Assembly: GCF_000770305.1 (NCBI RefSeq)
Contig: NZ_JNVB01000015.1
Span: forward strand, 1 to 64,000
DNA: 64,000 nucleotides
Reading direction: 5' to 3'
From: Erwinia oleae
GTDB taxonomy: Bacteria; Pseudomonadota; Gammaproteobacteria; Enterobacterales; Enterobacteriaceae
Numbering within the stretch: the stretch's first letter is position 1; every line of letters begins with the position of its first letter. Position numbers and translations under genes: made by a program. Below, one piece after another: positions 53,798 through 64,000 of this stretch. The notes under the pieces are model-generated. The model searched no databases and was not told the origin of the DNA. It saw nothing but the letters and a program-made list of their open reading frames with translations.

Positions 53798-54946
53798 ATG
53801 AGCTTTATGCTGGCACTACCTAAAATCAGCCTGCATGGCACGGGCGCAATCGGCGACATGGTTAAGCTGATCGCCGACAAAAACTGGGGCAAAGCGCTGA
53901 TCGTCACCGACGGACAACTGGTGAATATGGGGCTGCTGGACAGCCTGTTTTCGGCGCTGCATGCGCACCAGCTTGCTTATCAACTTTTCGATGAAGTGTT
54001 CCCTAATCCGACCGAAGCGCTGGTGCAAAAAGGGCTGGCGGCTTTTAACCATTCAGCCTGTAACTACCTCATCGCCTTTGGCGGCGGCAGCCCGATTGAT
54101 ACGGCAAAAGCGATAAAAATACTCACGGCCAATCCGGGCGCGTCCATCGATTACGCCGGTGTCGGTCACGTCACGCATTCCGGCGTGCCACTGGTGGCCA
54201 TCAATACCACCGCCGGAACCGCCGCAGAGATGACCAGTAATGCGGTGATTATTGATGCCGCGCGCCAGGTGAAAGAGGTCATTATTGATGCGAACATCAT
54301 TCCTGACATTGCCGTGGACGACGCCAGCGTGATGCTGGATATTCCGCCTGCGGTGACGGCGGCAACCGGTATGGACGCGCTGACACACGCTATTGAGGCT
54401 TACGTCTCGGTGGGGGCGCATCCGCTAACGGACGCCAACGCGCTGGAAGCAATCCGCCTGATAAGCCAGTGGCTGCCAAAAGCGGTGGAAGAGGGCCACA
54501 ACGCGCAAGCGCGCGAGATGATGGCCTGTGGGCAATATCTGGCAGGCATGGCTTTTAACAGCGCCGGACTTGGCCTGGTACATGCGCTGGCCCACCAGCC
54601 GGGCGCGACGCACAATCTGCCGCACGGCGTCTGCAATGCCATTCTGCTGCCGATTGTCGAGGCCTTTAACCGACCCAACGCCGTCGCGCGCTTTGCGCGT
54701 ATCGCGACCGCAATGGGCGTGGACACGCAGGCGCTCAGCGAGGAGCAGGCGAGTATTGAGGCCATTAATGCCATTTACGGACTCTCTGCCCGTGTCGGCA
54801 TCCCGTCCGGCTTCAGCAACCTTGGCATAACCTCTTCAGATATTGAAGGCTGGCTGGATAACGCCCTCGCCGATCCGTGTGCGCCGTGCAATCCGCGAAC
54901 CGCTTCCCGCGAGCAGGTGCGCGCGCTCTATCTGGAGGCGTTATGA
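53798..54946 (+). CDS. fucO: Lactaldehyde reductase (iron-containing alcohol dehydrogenase)
   Basis: The 382-residue group III alcohol dehydrogenase has the nucleotide motif [11 protein letters not shown] and iron ligands Asp193, His197, His262 and His276. It reduces L-lactaldehyde made by RhaD to 1,2-propanediol. In E. coli fucO belongs to the fucose operon; here it is inserted between rhaD and rhaM and must be expressed with rhamnose. It starts 10 bases after rhaD and overlaps rhaM by 4 bases. Confidence 0.88.
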   Translation: MSFMLALPKISLHGTGAIGDMVKLIADKNWGKALIVTDGQLVNMGLLDSLFSALHAHQLAYQLFDEVFPNPTEALVQKGLAAFNHSACNYLIAFGGGSPIDTAKAIKILTANPGASIDYAGVGHVTHSGVPLVAINTTAGTAAEMTSNAVIIDAARQVKEVIIDANIIPDIAVDDASVMLDIPPAVTAATGMDALTHAIEAYVSVGAHPLTDANALEAIRLISQWLPKAVEEGHNAQAREMMACGQYLAGMAFNSAGLGLVHALAHQPGATHNLPHGVCNAILLPIVEAFNRPNAVARFARIATAMGVDTQALSEEQASIEAINAIYGLSARVGIPSGFSNLGITSSDIEGWLDNALADPCAPCNPRTASREQVRALYLEAL

Positions 54947-55257
54947 TCCGCAAAGCCTTTGTCATGCAGGTGAATCCCGATGCCCATGAAGCGTATCAAC
55001 GGCGTCATACGCCGATTTGGCCGGAGCTGGAAACGATTCTTAAACAGCACGGTGCTCATCACTACGCTATCTACCTTGATGCTGAGCGCAGCCTGCTTTT
55101 TGCCACGGTAGAGATTGAGTCTGAAGATCGTTGGGCGGCGGTGGCAAAAACGGAGGTCTGCCAGCGCTGGTGGAAGTATATGCGGGAAGTGATGCCGACG
55201 AATGCGGATAACAGCCCGGTGAGCAGCACCCTGAAAGAAGTTTTTTATCTCGCCTGA
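54943..55257 (+). CDS. rhaM: L-rhamnose mutarotase
   Basis: This is a 104-residue small dimeric protein. [36 protein letters not shown] and CQRWWKYM are typical of RhaM. It speeds conversion between anomers of L-rhamnose. ATG 54943 overlaps the fucO stop; the end of the rha operon may be the hairpin AAGCCCTGC / GCGGGGCTT at 55280-55301. Confidence 0.94.
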   Translation: MIRKAFVMQVNPDAHEAYQRRHTPIWPELETILKQHGAHHYAIYLDAERSLLFATVEIESEDRWAAVAKTEVCQRWWKYMREVMPTNADNSPVSSTLKEVFYLA

Positions 55258-55302
55258 TCTATGCTGCTTTAAATCAGGCAAGCCCTGCTGAAGCGGGGCT
55301 TA

Positions 55303-55546
55303 TTACTGACCGCCGTTAAACTTTCGAAACAGCCCACTCTTCAAAATATTGCCGTCGCTGAGCTTACAAAGGCCAATTTTGCTGCCGCTGGCCTGCTTTA
55401 CGATCTCTGTTACACCGTCCATTTTTTTTAAAAAAAGAGGCGGGGTTTACTATCGCCAATGCTTCCGAAACGGTGCCGGTGAACAAAGCCATAGCCAAAA
55501 CTATTTTTTGAGCGGCATTCATCATTCGATTTACTTGTTGCTGCAT
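55303..55546 (-). pseudogene. Small secreted protein of unknown function, frameshifted in a T7A8 tract
   Basis: The frame from ATG 55546 encodes a good signal peptide (n-region MQQQVNRMMNAAQK, core IVLAMALFTGTVS, cleavage EALA) and IVNPASFFKK. It then meets a run of seven T and eight A on the coding strand (55421-55436 on the + strand). With one A fewer the reading continues MDGVTEIVKQASGSKIGLCK to a stop at 55303-55305, giving a mature peptide of about 49 residues. As read, a 102-codon frame ends at 55364 with unrelated residues. I recognise no family. The long homopolymer is a natural site for slippage. Confidence 0.5.
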
Positions 55547-55821
55547 TTCTCTACTTCTGAATGAAACAGCAAAGCACAGTTCGCCTGCCATAGCGTCGAC
55601 GATAAAAAAGAGTTTCATTTGTTCTGTATCAATAAAAAAGCTGCGTTTTAATTTAAGTCTACAAAAGCTCACCCTTTCGTTAAATTAAAAAACATACATG
55701 ACAAAATTATATAATTTTATTATTCCAACCGCTGCGAACCAATTTTATATTCGAGCCTCCCAACAACACAGCAAGGAGTATGTTTGAATGCGTGCAGCAT
55801 CACGTTAACAGACCGAAAATT

Positions 55822-55995
55822 ATGAAAAATTTATTTATTGCCCTAACTTTAATTGCAGGATTTTCATCAGTAGCAACTGCTTCTGCTTCTGCTTCTGCTT
55901 CTGCTTCTGCTGGCTGTAGCCCCAACGCCAAGCACTGCATTTGCTGGCCCGATGGCCGTTGCGCAGATTTTGGTGACATTGGTATTTTCCCATAA
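55822..55995 (+). CDS. Small secreted Cys-rich peptide with Ala-Ser repeat
   Basis: The 57-residue product has a signal peptide MKNLFIALTLIAGFSSVATA, an Ala-Ser stretch of five repeats and a short mature end with four cysteines spaced C-x6-C-x-C-x5-C (GCSPNAKHCICWPDGRC). ATG 55822 is chosen as a normal signal-peptide start although no clear ribosome site precedes it; an in-frame ATG at 55780 has AAGGAG only one base away. A terminator follows. Function unknown; export and disulfides are inferred. The local AT-richness differs from neighbouring genes. The preceding gap 55258-55821 holds only the frameshifted gene on the other strand. Confidence 0.6.
   Translation: MKNLFIALTLIAGFSSVATASASASASASAGCSPNAKHCICWPDGRCADFGDIGIFP
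55879..55911 (+). repeat. Hexanucleotide tandem repeat (GCTTCT)
   Basis: Five and a half perfect copies of GCTTCT lie inside the small secreted-peptide gene and encode Ala-Ser repeats at the signal cleavage region. Gains or losses of a unit keep the frame and would only change linker length. Confidence 0.9.
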
Positions 55996-56004
55996 ATATT
56001 AAAT

Positions 56005-56031
56005 GCCCCCGGAATTCGGGGGCGTTTTTTT
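56005..56031. terminator. Terminator shared by the small peptide gene and glmS
   Basis: The stem GCCCCCG / CGGGGGC with GAATT loop is followed on the + strand by G and T7. It overlaps the last bases of glmS and sits between the convergent genes. Confidence 0.85.
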
Positions 56032-57859
56032 ATTCTACAGTAACTGATTTCGCCAGATTACGCGGCTGGTCAACATCGGTGCCTTTAATCAGCGCAACGT
56101 GATAGGAGAGCAATTGTAGCGGCACGGTGTAGAAGATCGGCGCAATAATATCCTCCACATGCGGCAGTGGAATAATACGCATCCCTTCTGAACTGCTGAA
56201 TCCGGCATCCTGATCGGCGAACACGTAAAGTAAACCGCCGCGCGCGCGCACCTCTTCAATATTGGATTTCAGCTTCTCCAGCAGATCGTTATTCGGCGCC
56301 ACCACGATGACCGGCATGTCCGCATCAATCAGCGCCAGCGGGCCGTGCTTCAGCTCGCCCGCCGCATACGCTTCGGCGTGAATGTAAGAGATCTCTTTCA
56401 GCTTCAGCGCGCCCTCCATTGCAATCGGATACTGATCGCCACGACCGAGGAACAGCGCATGATGCTTATCCGAGAACTCTTCAGCCAGCGCCTCGATCAG
56501 TTTGTCCTGCGACAGCATCTGTTCAATGCGGCTCGGCAGCGCCTGAAGCCCGTGTACGATATCGTGCTCAAGCTGCGCGTCAGCGCCCTTCAGACGGCCA
56601 ATTTTCGCCACCAGCATCAGCAGCACGGTAAGCTGGGTGGTGAACGCTTTGGTGGAGGCCACGCCGATTTCGGTGCCCGCTTTGGTCATCAGCGCCAGGT
56701 CGGATTCACGCACCAGCGAGGAGCCGCCAACGTTACAGATAGCCAGCGAACCCAGATAGCCGAGATCTTTCGACAGACGCAGCGCGGCAAGGGTATCCGC
56801 CGTTTCGCCCGACTGGGAAAGGGTGATCATCAGGCTGTTTTTGCGCACGGCAGATTTGCGATAGCGGAACTCGGAGGCGATCTCCACGTCGCAGGGCACG
56901 TTTGCCAGCGACTCGAACCAGTAGCGCGAAACCATGCCGGAGTTGTATGACGTGCCGCAGGCGACAATCTGAATATGCTCGACCTGGCTGAGCAGCGCGT
57001 CAGCGTTAGGGCCAAGCTCGGAGAGATCGACCTCGCCGTGGCTGAAACGCCCGCTCAGGGTGTTTTTGATCGCCACCGGCTGCTCGTAAATCTCTTTCTG
57101 CATGTAGTGACGATAAACGCCTTTGTCGCCCGCATCATACTGCGCGTTGGATTCGATTTCATTGCGCTGTACCTGCTCGCCGCTGCGGCTGAAAATAACC
57201 ACATCGCGACGGGTCACTTCCGCAATATCGCCCTCTTCGAGGTAGATAAAGCGGCGGGTAACCGGCAGCAGCGCCAGCTGATCGGAAGCAATAAAGTTTT
57301 CGCCCACGCCACGACCAATCACCAGCGGGCTGCCGGAGCGGGCGGCCACCAGCACGGCAGGATCGCGGCTGTCCATGATCACCATGCCGTAAGCACCGCG
57401 TAACTGAGGGATCACCCGCTGCACCACAGAGCTGAGCGTACCGCCCTGTTTCTGCTCCCAGTGAACCAGGTGAGCAACCACTTCGGTATCGGTTTCAGAG
57501 GCAAAGGAGTAGCCGCGGGCGATCATCTGCTCGCGCAGCGGCTCATGGTTTTCAATGATGCCGTTGTGCACGATAACGATATGTTCAGAGATATGAGGAT
57601 GCGCATTGGCTTCAGAGGGTTCGCCGTGCGTTGCCCAGCGCGTGTGCGCGATGCCCGTGCCGCCCGGCAGCGGCGTGGTTTCCGCTGCTTCCGCCAGTTT
57701 CTGCACTTTACCTAAACGGCGAAGGCGGGAGAGCTGACCATCGGCGGTCACCACCGCCAGTCCGGCGGAGTCATAACCGCGATATTCAAGACGACGAAGC
57801 CCTTCCAGCAGGATCTCGGCGATATCGCGCTGCGCTACTGCACCTACAATTCCACACAT
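56030..57859 (-). CDS. glmS: Glutamine--fructose-6-phosphate aminotransferase
   Basis: The 609-residue enzyme makes glucosamine-6-phosphate, the first step of UDP-GlcNAc synthesis. An N-terminal Ntn glutaminase domain (Cys2 nucleophile in [23 protein letters not shown]) is followed by two SIS isomerase domains (for example [14 protein letters not shown]) and the C-terminal NLAKSVTVE. It lies 163 bases after glmU; in related bacteria this leader is where GlmZ RNA acts, but I cannot prove a site here. Confidence 0.96.
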   Translation of the reverse strand: MCGIVGAVAQRDIAEILLEGLRRLEYRGYDSAGLAVVTADGQLSRLRRLGKVQKLAEAAETTPLPGGTGIAHTRWATHGEPSEANAHPHISEHIVIVHNGIIENHEPLREQMIARGYSFASETDTEVVAHLVHWEQKQGGTLSSVVQRVIPQLRGAYGMVIMDSRDPAVLVAARSGSPLVIGRGVGENFIASDQLALLPVTRRFIYLEEGDIAEVTRRDVVIFSRSGEQVQRNEIESNAQYDAGDKGVYRHYMQKEIYEQPVAIKNTLSGRFSHGEVDLSELGPNADALLSQVEHIQIVACGTSYNSGMVSRYWFESLANVPCDVEIASEFRYRKSAVRKNSLMITLSQSGETADTLAALRLSKDLGYLGSLAICNVGGSSLVRESDLALMTKAGTEIGVASTKAFTTQLTVLLMLVAKIGRLKGADAQLEHDIVHGLQALPSRIEQMLSQDKLIEALAEEFSDKHHALFLGRGDQYPIAMEGALKLKEISYIHAEAYAAGELKHGPLALIDADMPVIVVAPNNDLLEKLKSNIEEVRARGGLLYVFADQDAGFSSSEGMRIIPLPHVEDIIAPIFYTVPLQLLSYHVALIKGTDVDQPRNLAKSVTVE

Positions 57860-58022
57860 AGTAATGTTTTCCTGACATTTATGGCGCTATGGCCATGAGT
57901 ATTGTCTTTGACCCGATCAGTCCGGTATTTTCCGGTTCCCCAAGCCTTGTAGAGAGCGGGGATTATTATTATTCACTGCACGAACGCGGGCGGGATGCAC
58001 TCCGCCCGTTAAAATCTGAACG

Positions 58023-59393
58023 TTACTTCTTTTTAACCGGGCGCTGCCAGTCAGCTTTCAGTTGCTGATCTTTGCGGTTGTAAACCAGGCCGCGTGCGGC
58101 AACGTCTTTCATCACCGTGGTGCCTGCCGCAATGGTGGCGCCGGCGGGAACGGTGACCGGCGCCACCAGTTGCGTATCGGAACCGACGAAAACGTCATCG
58201 CCAATCACGGTTTTGGATTTGTTGACGCCGTCGTAGTTGCAGGTGATGGTGCCCGCGCCGATATTGACGTTAGCGCCAATCTCGGCATCTCCAAGGTAAC
58301 TCAAATGGCCCGCTTTGGAACCTTTACCCAGCGTGGCTTTTTTCATTTCAACGAAGTTGCCGACGTGCGCGCCTTCCGCCAGTTCGCTGCCCGGACGCAG
58401 CCGCGCAAATGGCCCGACGGTGCAGGCAGGCGCCAGCTCTGCATCTTCCAGCACGCTGTAGGGGCTGATGTCGCAATCATCGCCGATAACGCAGTTTTTG
58501 ATAACGCAGCCGCTGCCGATTTTCACACGGTCGCCCAGCGTGACCTTGCCTTCGATGATCACATTGGTATCAATGACCACGTCACGACCGTGCGTCAGTT
58601 CGCCCCGGAGATCGAAGCGGGACGGATCGCGCAGCATCACGCCCGCCAGCAGCAGTTTTTCGGCCTGCCCGGCCTGAAAAACGCGTTCCAGCGTTGCCAG
58701 TTGCAGACGATTGTTCACGCCGTCGGTTTCGGTGGTGCGGGAAGGTTGGACCGCTTCAATAACACGGCCTTCCTGGTGGGCGAGGGCGATGATATCAGTG
58801 ATGTAATACTCACCCTGTGCATTGTTGTTGGTGAGCTTGCTCAGCCAGCGTTTCAGATCGGCGCCGTTTGCCAGCAGAATGCCGGTATTGATTTCGTTAA
58901 TGGTTAACTGGTCGGCCGAGGCGTCTTTCTGTTCCACGATGCCCACAACTGAGCCGTTTTCGCGAAGGATGCGCCCATAACCCGTAGGATTATCCAGAAT
59001 GACCGTCAGCAGCGCGATACCGCCTTCAGGTTTAGCGGCACGCAGTCGTTTCAGCGTTTCTACAGAAATCAGCGGCACGTCGCCGTACAGCATCAGAATG
59101 TCTTCGTCATCAGCAAAGTGCGGCGCGGCCTGCTGCATGGCATGCCCGGTTCCCAGTTGCTCAGCCTGCAACACCCAGTTTAAAGAGGGATCGGTTAAGG
59201 TTGACTGCAAAAGCTCGCCACCATGGCCATACACCAGGTGAACCTGATCGGCACCCACACGGTTGGCAGCATCAATGACATGCTGCACCATTGGCTTACC
59301 AGCAAGCAGATGCAGAACTTTAGGCAGGTCGGAATACATACGGGTTCCCTTGCCAGCAGCAAGGATCACTACGCTTATAGCGGTGTCAGACAT
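58023..59393 (-). CDS. glmU: Bifunctional GlcNAc-1-P uridyltransferase / GlcN-1-P acetyltransferase
   Basis: The 456-residue protein has an N-terminal pyrophosphorylase domain ([18 protein letters not shown]) and a C-terminal left-handed beta-helix with hexapeptide repeats (about 250-440) ending in the acetyltransferase site around [10 protein letters not shown]. It supplies UDP-GlcNAc for peptidoglycan and LPS. Transcribed with glmS. Confidence 0.96.
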   Translation of the reverse strand: MSDTAISVVILAAGKGTRMYSDLPKVLHLLAGKPMVQHVIDAANRVGADQVHLVYGHGGELLQSTLTDPSLNWVLQAEQLGTGHAMQQAAPHFADDEDILMLYGDVPLISVETLKRLRAAKPEGGIALLTVILDNPTGYGRILRENGSVVGIVEQKDASADQLTINEINTGILLANGADLKRWLSKLTNNNAQGEYYITDIIALAHQEGRVIEAVQPSRTTETDGVNNRLQLATLERVFQAGQAEKLLLAGVMLRDPSRFDLRGELTHGRDVVIDTNVIIEGKVTLGDRVKIGSGCVIKNCVIGDDCDISPYSVLEDAELAPACTVGPFARLRPGSELAEGAHVGNFVEMKKATLGKGSKAGHLSYLGDAEIGANVNIGAGTITCNYDGVNKSKTVIGDDVFVGSDTQLVAPVTVPAGATIAAGTTVMKDVAARGLVYNRKDQQLKADWQRPVKKK

Positions 59394-59563
59394 ACAAATC
59401 CTGATAGTTCGGTAAGTAAAAAGGAGTAAAGCGTTTCAGGGAGGAAATTACTACATTTTTTTCGGCTCAAAAATAGCTAAACAGGCAGGATAGCGCCTGC
59501 GTGATGAACGTGTCGCCTGCGCAAGCCTCCCGTCCGCGACACCGTTTTATACTCTCACTATCA

Positions 59564-60142
59564 TCAGACGGAAGAATCTTTGAGCAGCAACCCGACCAAC
59601 GCGACGCAGTGCTCTTTCCACATCAAATCAGGTCTGATGGTGGCCACCCCGGCAATGGCTCTCAACAGATCAAGCGGCGCTATTACGATTTTGCTCTCTC
59701 TCTCCCTGTTCACTGCCTCAACAAGCATGGTGACGGATGGCGACAGGCTTGCAGGCGTAGCGCCGTACAGCTCTTCTGGCCCGCCAATCAGCGTATCTAA
59801 AACATCGCCGATATTCTGTTTCGTCTCAAGAAAGTCGATAAACAAATACAACCATGCTCGCAAAGCATCAATGGGCGGCCTGATCCTGACAAGTTCGGCG
59901 GCAGCGTCATTAAGTCTGATGGTTTCCTGTAAATAAACCGCCTGAATTAAATCATCGCGGGTGGGGAAGTGGCGATACAAGGTGCCAATCCCCACCCCTG
60001 CATCGCGGGCTATCTGCTCCAGGCGAGCGGCGGCACCCTGCGTTTCAAAACACACTTTGGCGGCGGCAATGAGTTTGAACCTGTTACGTTCCCCATCCGC
60101 ACGTGGCCGTCGCGCCCTGGCGTGGGTAATTTTCTCTGACAC
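59564..60142 (-). CDS. TetR/AcrR family transcriptional regulator
   Basis: The 192-residue regulator has an N-terminal TetR helix-turn-helix (about 22-66: LIAAAKVCFETQGAAARLEQ, DAGVGIGTLYRHFPTRDDLI) and a ligand-binding helical C-terminus. It is divergent from the SnoaL-like gene with two operator-like dyads between them, so it probably represses both itself and that gene. The pair sits between glmU and atpC, which are close neighbours in E. coli, so it is an insertion. Confidence 0.88.
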   Translation of the reverse strand: MSEKITHARARRPRADGERNRFKLIAAAKVCFETQGAAARLEQIARDAGVGIGTLYRHFPTRDDLIQAVYLQETIRLNDAAAELVRIRPPIDALRAWLYLFIDFLETKQNIGDVLDTLIGGPEELYGATPASLSPSVTMLVEAVNRERESKIVIAPLDLLRAIAGVATIRPDLMWKEHCVALVGLLLKDSSV

Positions 60143-60162
60143 AATTTACACCCTTGATAAAC

Positions 60163-60202
60163 GGAGGCGTCCTCCGTATATTTATAAGCGGAGGATCCCT
60201 CC
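60163..60202. promoter_or_regulatory. Two TetR operator-like dyads
   Basis: GGAGGCGTCCTCC (60163-60175) and GGAGGATCCCTCC (60190-60202) share the form GGAGG-N3-CCTCC and lie 27 bases apart in the gap between the divergent genes. They are the obvious binding sites for the adjacent TetR-family protein. Confidence 0.72.
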
Positions 60203-60249
60203 ACATAAGGTCTCGTCTCTTTATTCACTCTATTCCGAAAGGAGATTTC

Positions 60250-60318
60250 ATGTCCACGTTTATCAATGCGGCCACACAGCTTGCCCGGCTACGTAATGCC
60301 GAAGGATCAGAAGCTTAA
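60250..60318 (+). CDS. Short upstream frame (22 codons) before the SnoaL-like gene
   Basis: ATG 60250 has the best ribosome site of the area (AAGGAGATTTC). It reads MSTFINAATQLARLRNAEGS and stops after 22 codons, 20 bases inside the next gene, which is in the +1 frame. It is either a leader peptide that couples translation or the true N-terminus of the SnoaL-like protein cut off by a one-base indel. Confidence 0.45.
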   Translation: MSTFINAATQLARLRNAEGSEA

Positions 60319-60787
60319 TTACCTTCTTGACTACATAGCGATTGCTGATTTGGTACAGCGATATGGGCACGCCACCGACACGCATGATTTCAGGTTGTTG
60401 CGAACCTGCTATGGCGATCGCATCGATATCGATCACACTCCAACAATTGGCATGGGCCGGATACGCGTTTCAGCCGACAAATGGTGCCAGCTTGCTGAAA
60501 AGTTTCATGGCCAGCTTGACGGCGACGAGCACATCATGATCCCTCAAAATATTGTGATTAATGGTGACACAGCTTCCTGCCACGTGCTCATGCATGCCAG
60601 CCATTTTTATCGTGGCGCAAACGGCAGCCCGTATCAGACGCTTGTTGGCACTTATGATCTCAAATTTGTCCGAAGTGAAGAGGGATGGAAAATCACTGAA
60701 TCTGTCCAGGGAGTAAGCTGGACGGAAGGAAACTGGCAATTTCACAATGACATCAAGGACTCTCTGGGGACGCCGGATTTGAGCTGA
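60296..60787 (+). CDS. Nuclear transport factor 2 / SnoaL-like family protein
   Basis: The 163-residue protein from ATG 60296 is a cone-fold protein: N-terminal helix YLLDYIAIADLVQRYGHATD, a paired acidic region, strands ending SCHVLMHASHFYRG, TYDLKFVRSEEGWKITE. Such SnoaL_4-type proteins include polyketide cyclases, dehydratases and hydrolases of aromatic compounds; no specific reaction can be assigned. Starts at 60266 or 60296 both lack a ribosome site, whereas a strong one serves the out-of-frame leader at 60250. Probably controlled by the divergent TetR regulator. Confidence 0.7.
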   Translation: MPKDQKLNYLLDYIAIADLVQRYGHATDTHDFRLLRTCYGDRIDIDHTPTIGMGRIRVSADKWCQLAEKFHGQLDGDEHIMIPQNIVINGDTASCHVLMHASHFYRGANGSPYQTLVGTYDLKFVRSEEGWKITESVQGVSWTEGNWQFHNDIKDSLGTPDLS

Positions 60788-60907
60788 TCTTCCGTGTCTG
60801 GCGCCGATATGAGCAGCCCTTCTCTCAGGGTGATGCGCTGACCCTAAAGGCCGGGTTTAGATTAAAAAATCGGCGGCGATAATGACGGCGATCCCGTTTG
60901 CTGAACA

Positions 60908-60940
60908 TAAAAAAATGCCGCTCAGTTTCCTGAACGGCAT
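60908..60940 (-). terminator. Terminator of the atp operon
   Basis: On the minus strand ATGCCGTTCAG-GAAA-CTGAGCGGCAT is followed by T7. It lies 21 bases after the atpC stop. Confidence 0.85.
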
Positions 60941-60960
60941 TCTGCATGCTTAAACCTGGG

Positions 60961-61380
60961 TTACATCGCTTTTTTGGTTAACTCGATTACGCGCAGTTTG
61001 GCAATCGCTTTAGCCAGTTCAGCCGACGCGGTGACGAAGTCCACATCGCCATGCGAGCTGTTCATATGCTCTTCGGCTTTGCGTTTCGCTTCCAGCGCGC
61101 GCGCTTCGTCAAGGTCAGCACCGCGGATCGCCGTATCAGCCAACACGGTAACCGAACCCGGCTGTACTTCGAGCAGGCCGCCGGAGAGATAAATGTACTC
61201 TTCCTCGCCTTTCTCTTTAACGATGCGAACCATACCCGGTTTAATGGCGGTCAGCAGCGGGGCATGGCCGGGGAAAATACCCAGTTCACCTTCGCTACCT
61301 GACACCTGAATTTTCTGCACCGCGCCGGTGAACATCTGCTGTTCTGCGCTGACAACGTCCAGGTGATATGTCGTGGCCAT
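60961..61380 (-). CDS. atpC: ATP synthase epsilon subunit
   Basis: The 139-residue subunit of the F1 central stalk has an N-terminal beta-sandwich ([40 protein letters not shown]) and a C-terminal helical hairpin with regulatory role. It is the last gene of the atp operon. Confidence 0.96.
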   Translation of the reverse strand: MATTYHLDVVSAEQQMFTGAVQKIQVSGSEGELGIFPGHAPLLTAIKPGMVRIVKEKGEEEYIYLSGGLLEVQPGSVTVLADTAIRGADLDEARALEAKRKAEEHMNSSHGDVDFVTASAELAKAIAKLRVIELTKKAM

Positions 61381-61404
61381 AATTAACCTCCCGTGAAACC
61401 GTAA

Positions 61405-63728
<2,324 letters not shown>

Positions 63729-63780
63729 CAGCTTCTCCTCAAAGCCTTGCGGCCTGCCTTTTCAGACAGGCCGCCAGACA

Positions 63781-64000
63781 TTACCAGGACTGGGTTTTCT
63801 TAAACGCGTCGAGGAGAGCTTTCAGCTTCTCTTCGATATCGTTGTTGTAGTTACCAGACTGGTTGATTTCCGCCATCAGCTCAGCGTGATCGCGGTCGGC
63901 GTAGGCCAACAGCGCTGCTTCAAAGCTGCCGATTTTTGCCAGCTCAACGTCGGTCAGATAACCACGTTCGGCTGCAAACAGCACCAGACCCTGCTGCGCA
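63781..64000 (-). CDS. atpA: ATP synthase alpha subunit (3' end)
   Basis: The last 72 codons of atpA are present, ending DAFKKTQSW, with [20 protein letters not shown] typical of the C-terminal domain. The gene continues beyond the right edge of the window. Confidence 0.95.
   Translation of the reverse strand, partial: AQQGLVLFAAERGYLTDVELAKIGSFEAALLAYADRDHAELMAEINQSGNYNNDIEEKLKALLDAFKKTQSW

Noticed and set aside
55879-55911. Direct repeats as a CRISPR-like array
   Set aside because: The six-base units are contiguous without spacers and in frame in a small gene.

Overview
This is a chromosomal segment of an enterobacterium, most likely of the family Erwiniaceae (Pantoea/Erwinia/Mixta group). 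The housekeeping order gyrB-recF-dnaN-dnaA-rpmH-rnpA-yidD-yidC-mnmE, then adeP-yieH, pstSCAB-phoU, glmUS and atpAGDC matches the oriC-proximal region of Enterobacterales. Three further signs point to Erwiniaceae: a single ibpA without ibpB whose protein carries His66 and Asp109, a HrpL-type promoter in front of a type III chaperone/effector pair, and a 2-ketogluconate operon. oriC itself is expected just right of the window, beyond the atp operon.

Left end (1-5.1 kb) is an accessory region, all read leftwards. It holds three tandem DUF3289 genes (one cut by the window edge) that share a nearly identical 5' half and upstream sequence but diverge in the 3' half. Each of the two complete modules is followed by an overlapping DUF943 membrane-protein gene. 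Two of these genes are out of frame by one base in homopolymer runs. Next to them lie a probable type III effector with a Cys-His-Asp transglutaminase-like signature and its CesT-like chaperone, preceded by a good hrp box.

5.2-17 kb is sugar-acid and amino-acid metabolism. The kguE-K-T-D operon (2-ketogluconate use) has a PtxS-like operator. The convergent yhcH-like/kdgT/kduI/kduD operon (pectin and uronate breakdown products) has a KdgR box. avtA and a polar amino-acid ABC transporter follow. 17.4-22.4 kb carries ibpA (sigma-32 promoter and ROSE-like thermometer), yidQ, yidR, a gene-poor 0.9-kb stretch, yidA and an orphan LuxR-type regulator; cbrA, the dgo operon and yidB of E. coli are absent here.

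22.5-33 kb is the replication/ribosome/membrane-insertion core, with a palindromic repeat inserted between dnaN and recF. 33-42 kb holds a D-cysteine desulfhydrase, a racemase and a taurine/sulfonate-type ABC transporter (probable sulfur acquisition), a relic of an MFS gene coupled to ygfF, adeP, yieH and an AAHS-like MFS transporter. 42-47 kb is the Pho-regulated pst operon. 47-55 kb is a complete rhamnose locus (rhaT, rhaR, rhaS, rhaBAD) with fucO and rhaM added to the catabolic operon.

55.3-64 kb has two unrecognised small secreted-peptide genes (one with a hexanucleotide repeat, one frameshifted in a T7A8 tract), glmS, glmU, a TetR/SnoaL-like pair inserted before the atp operon, and atpC, atpD, atpG and the 3' end of atpA. 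No tRNA, rRNA, CRISPR array or intact insertion sequence was found.
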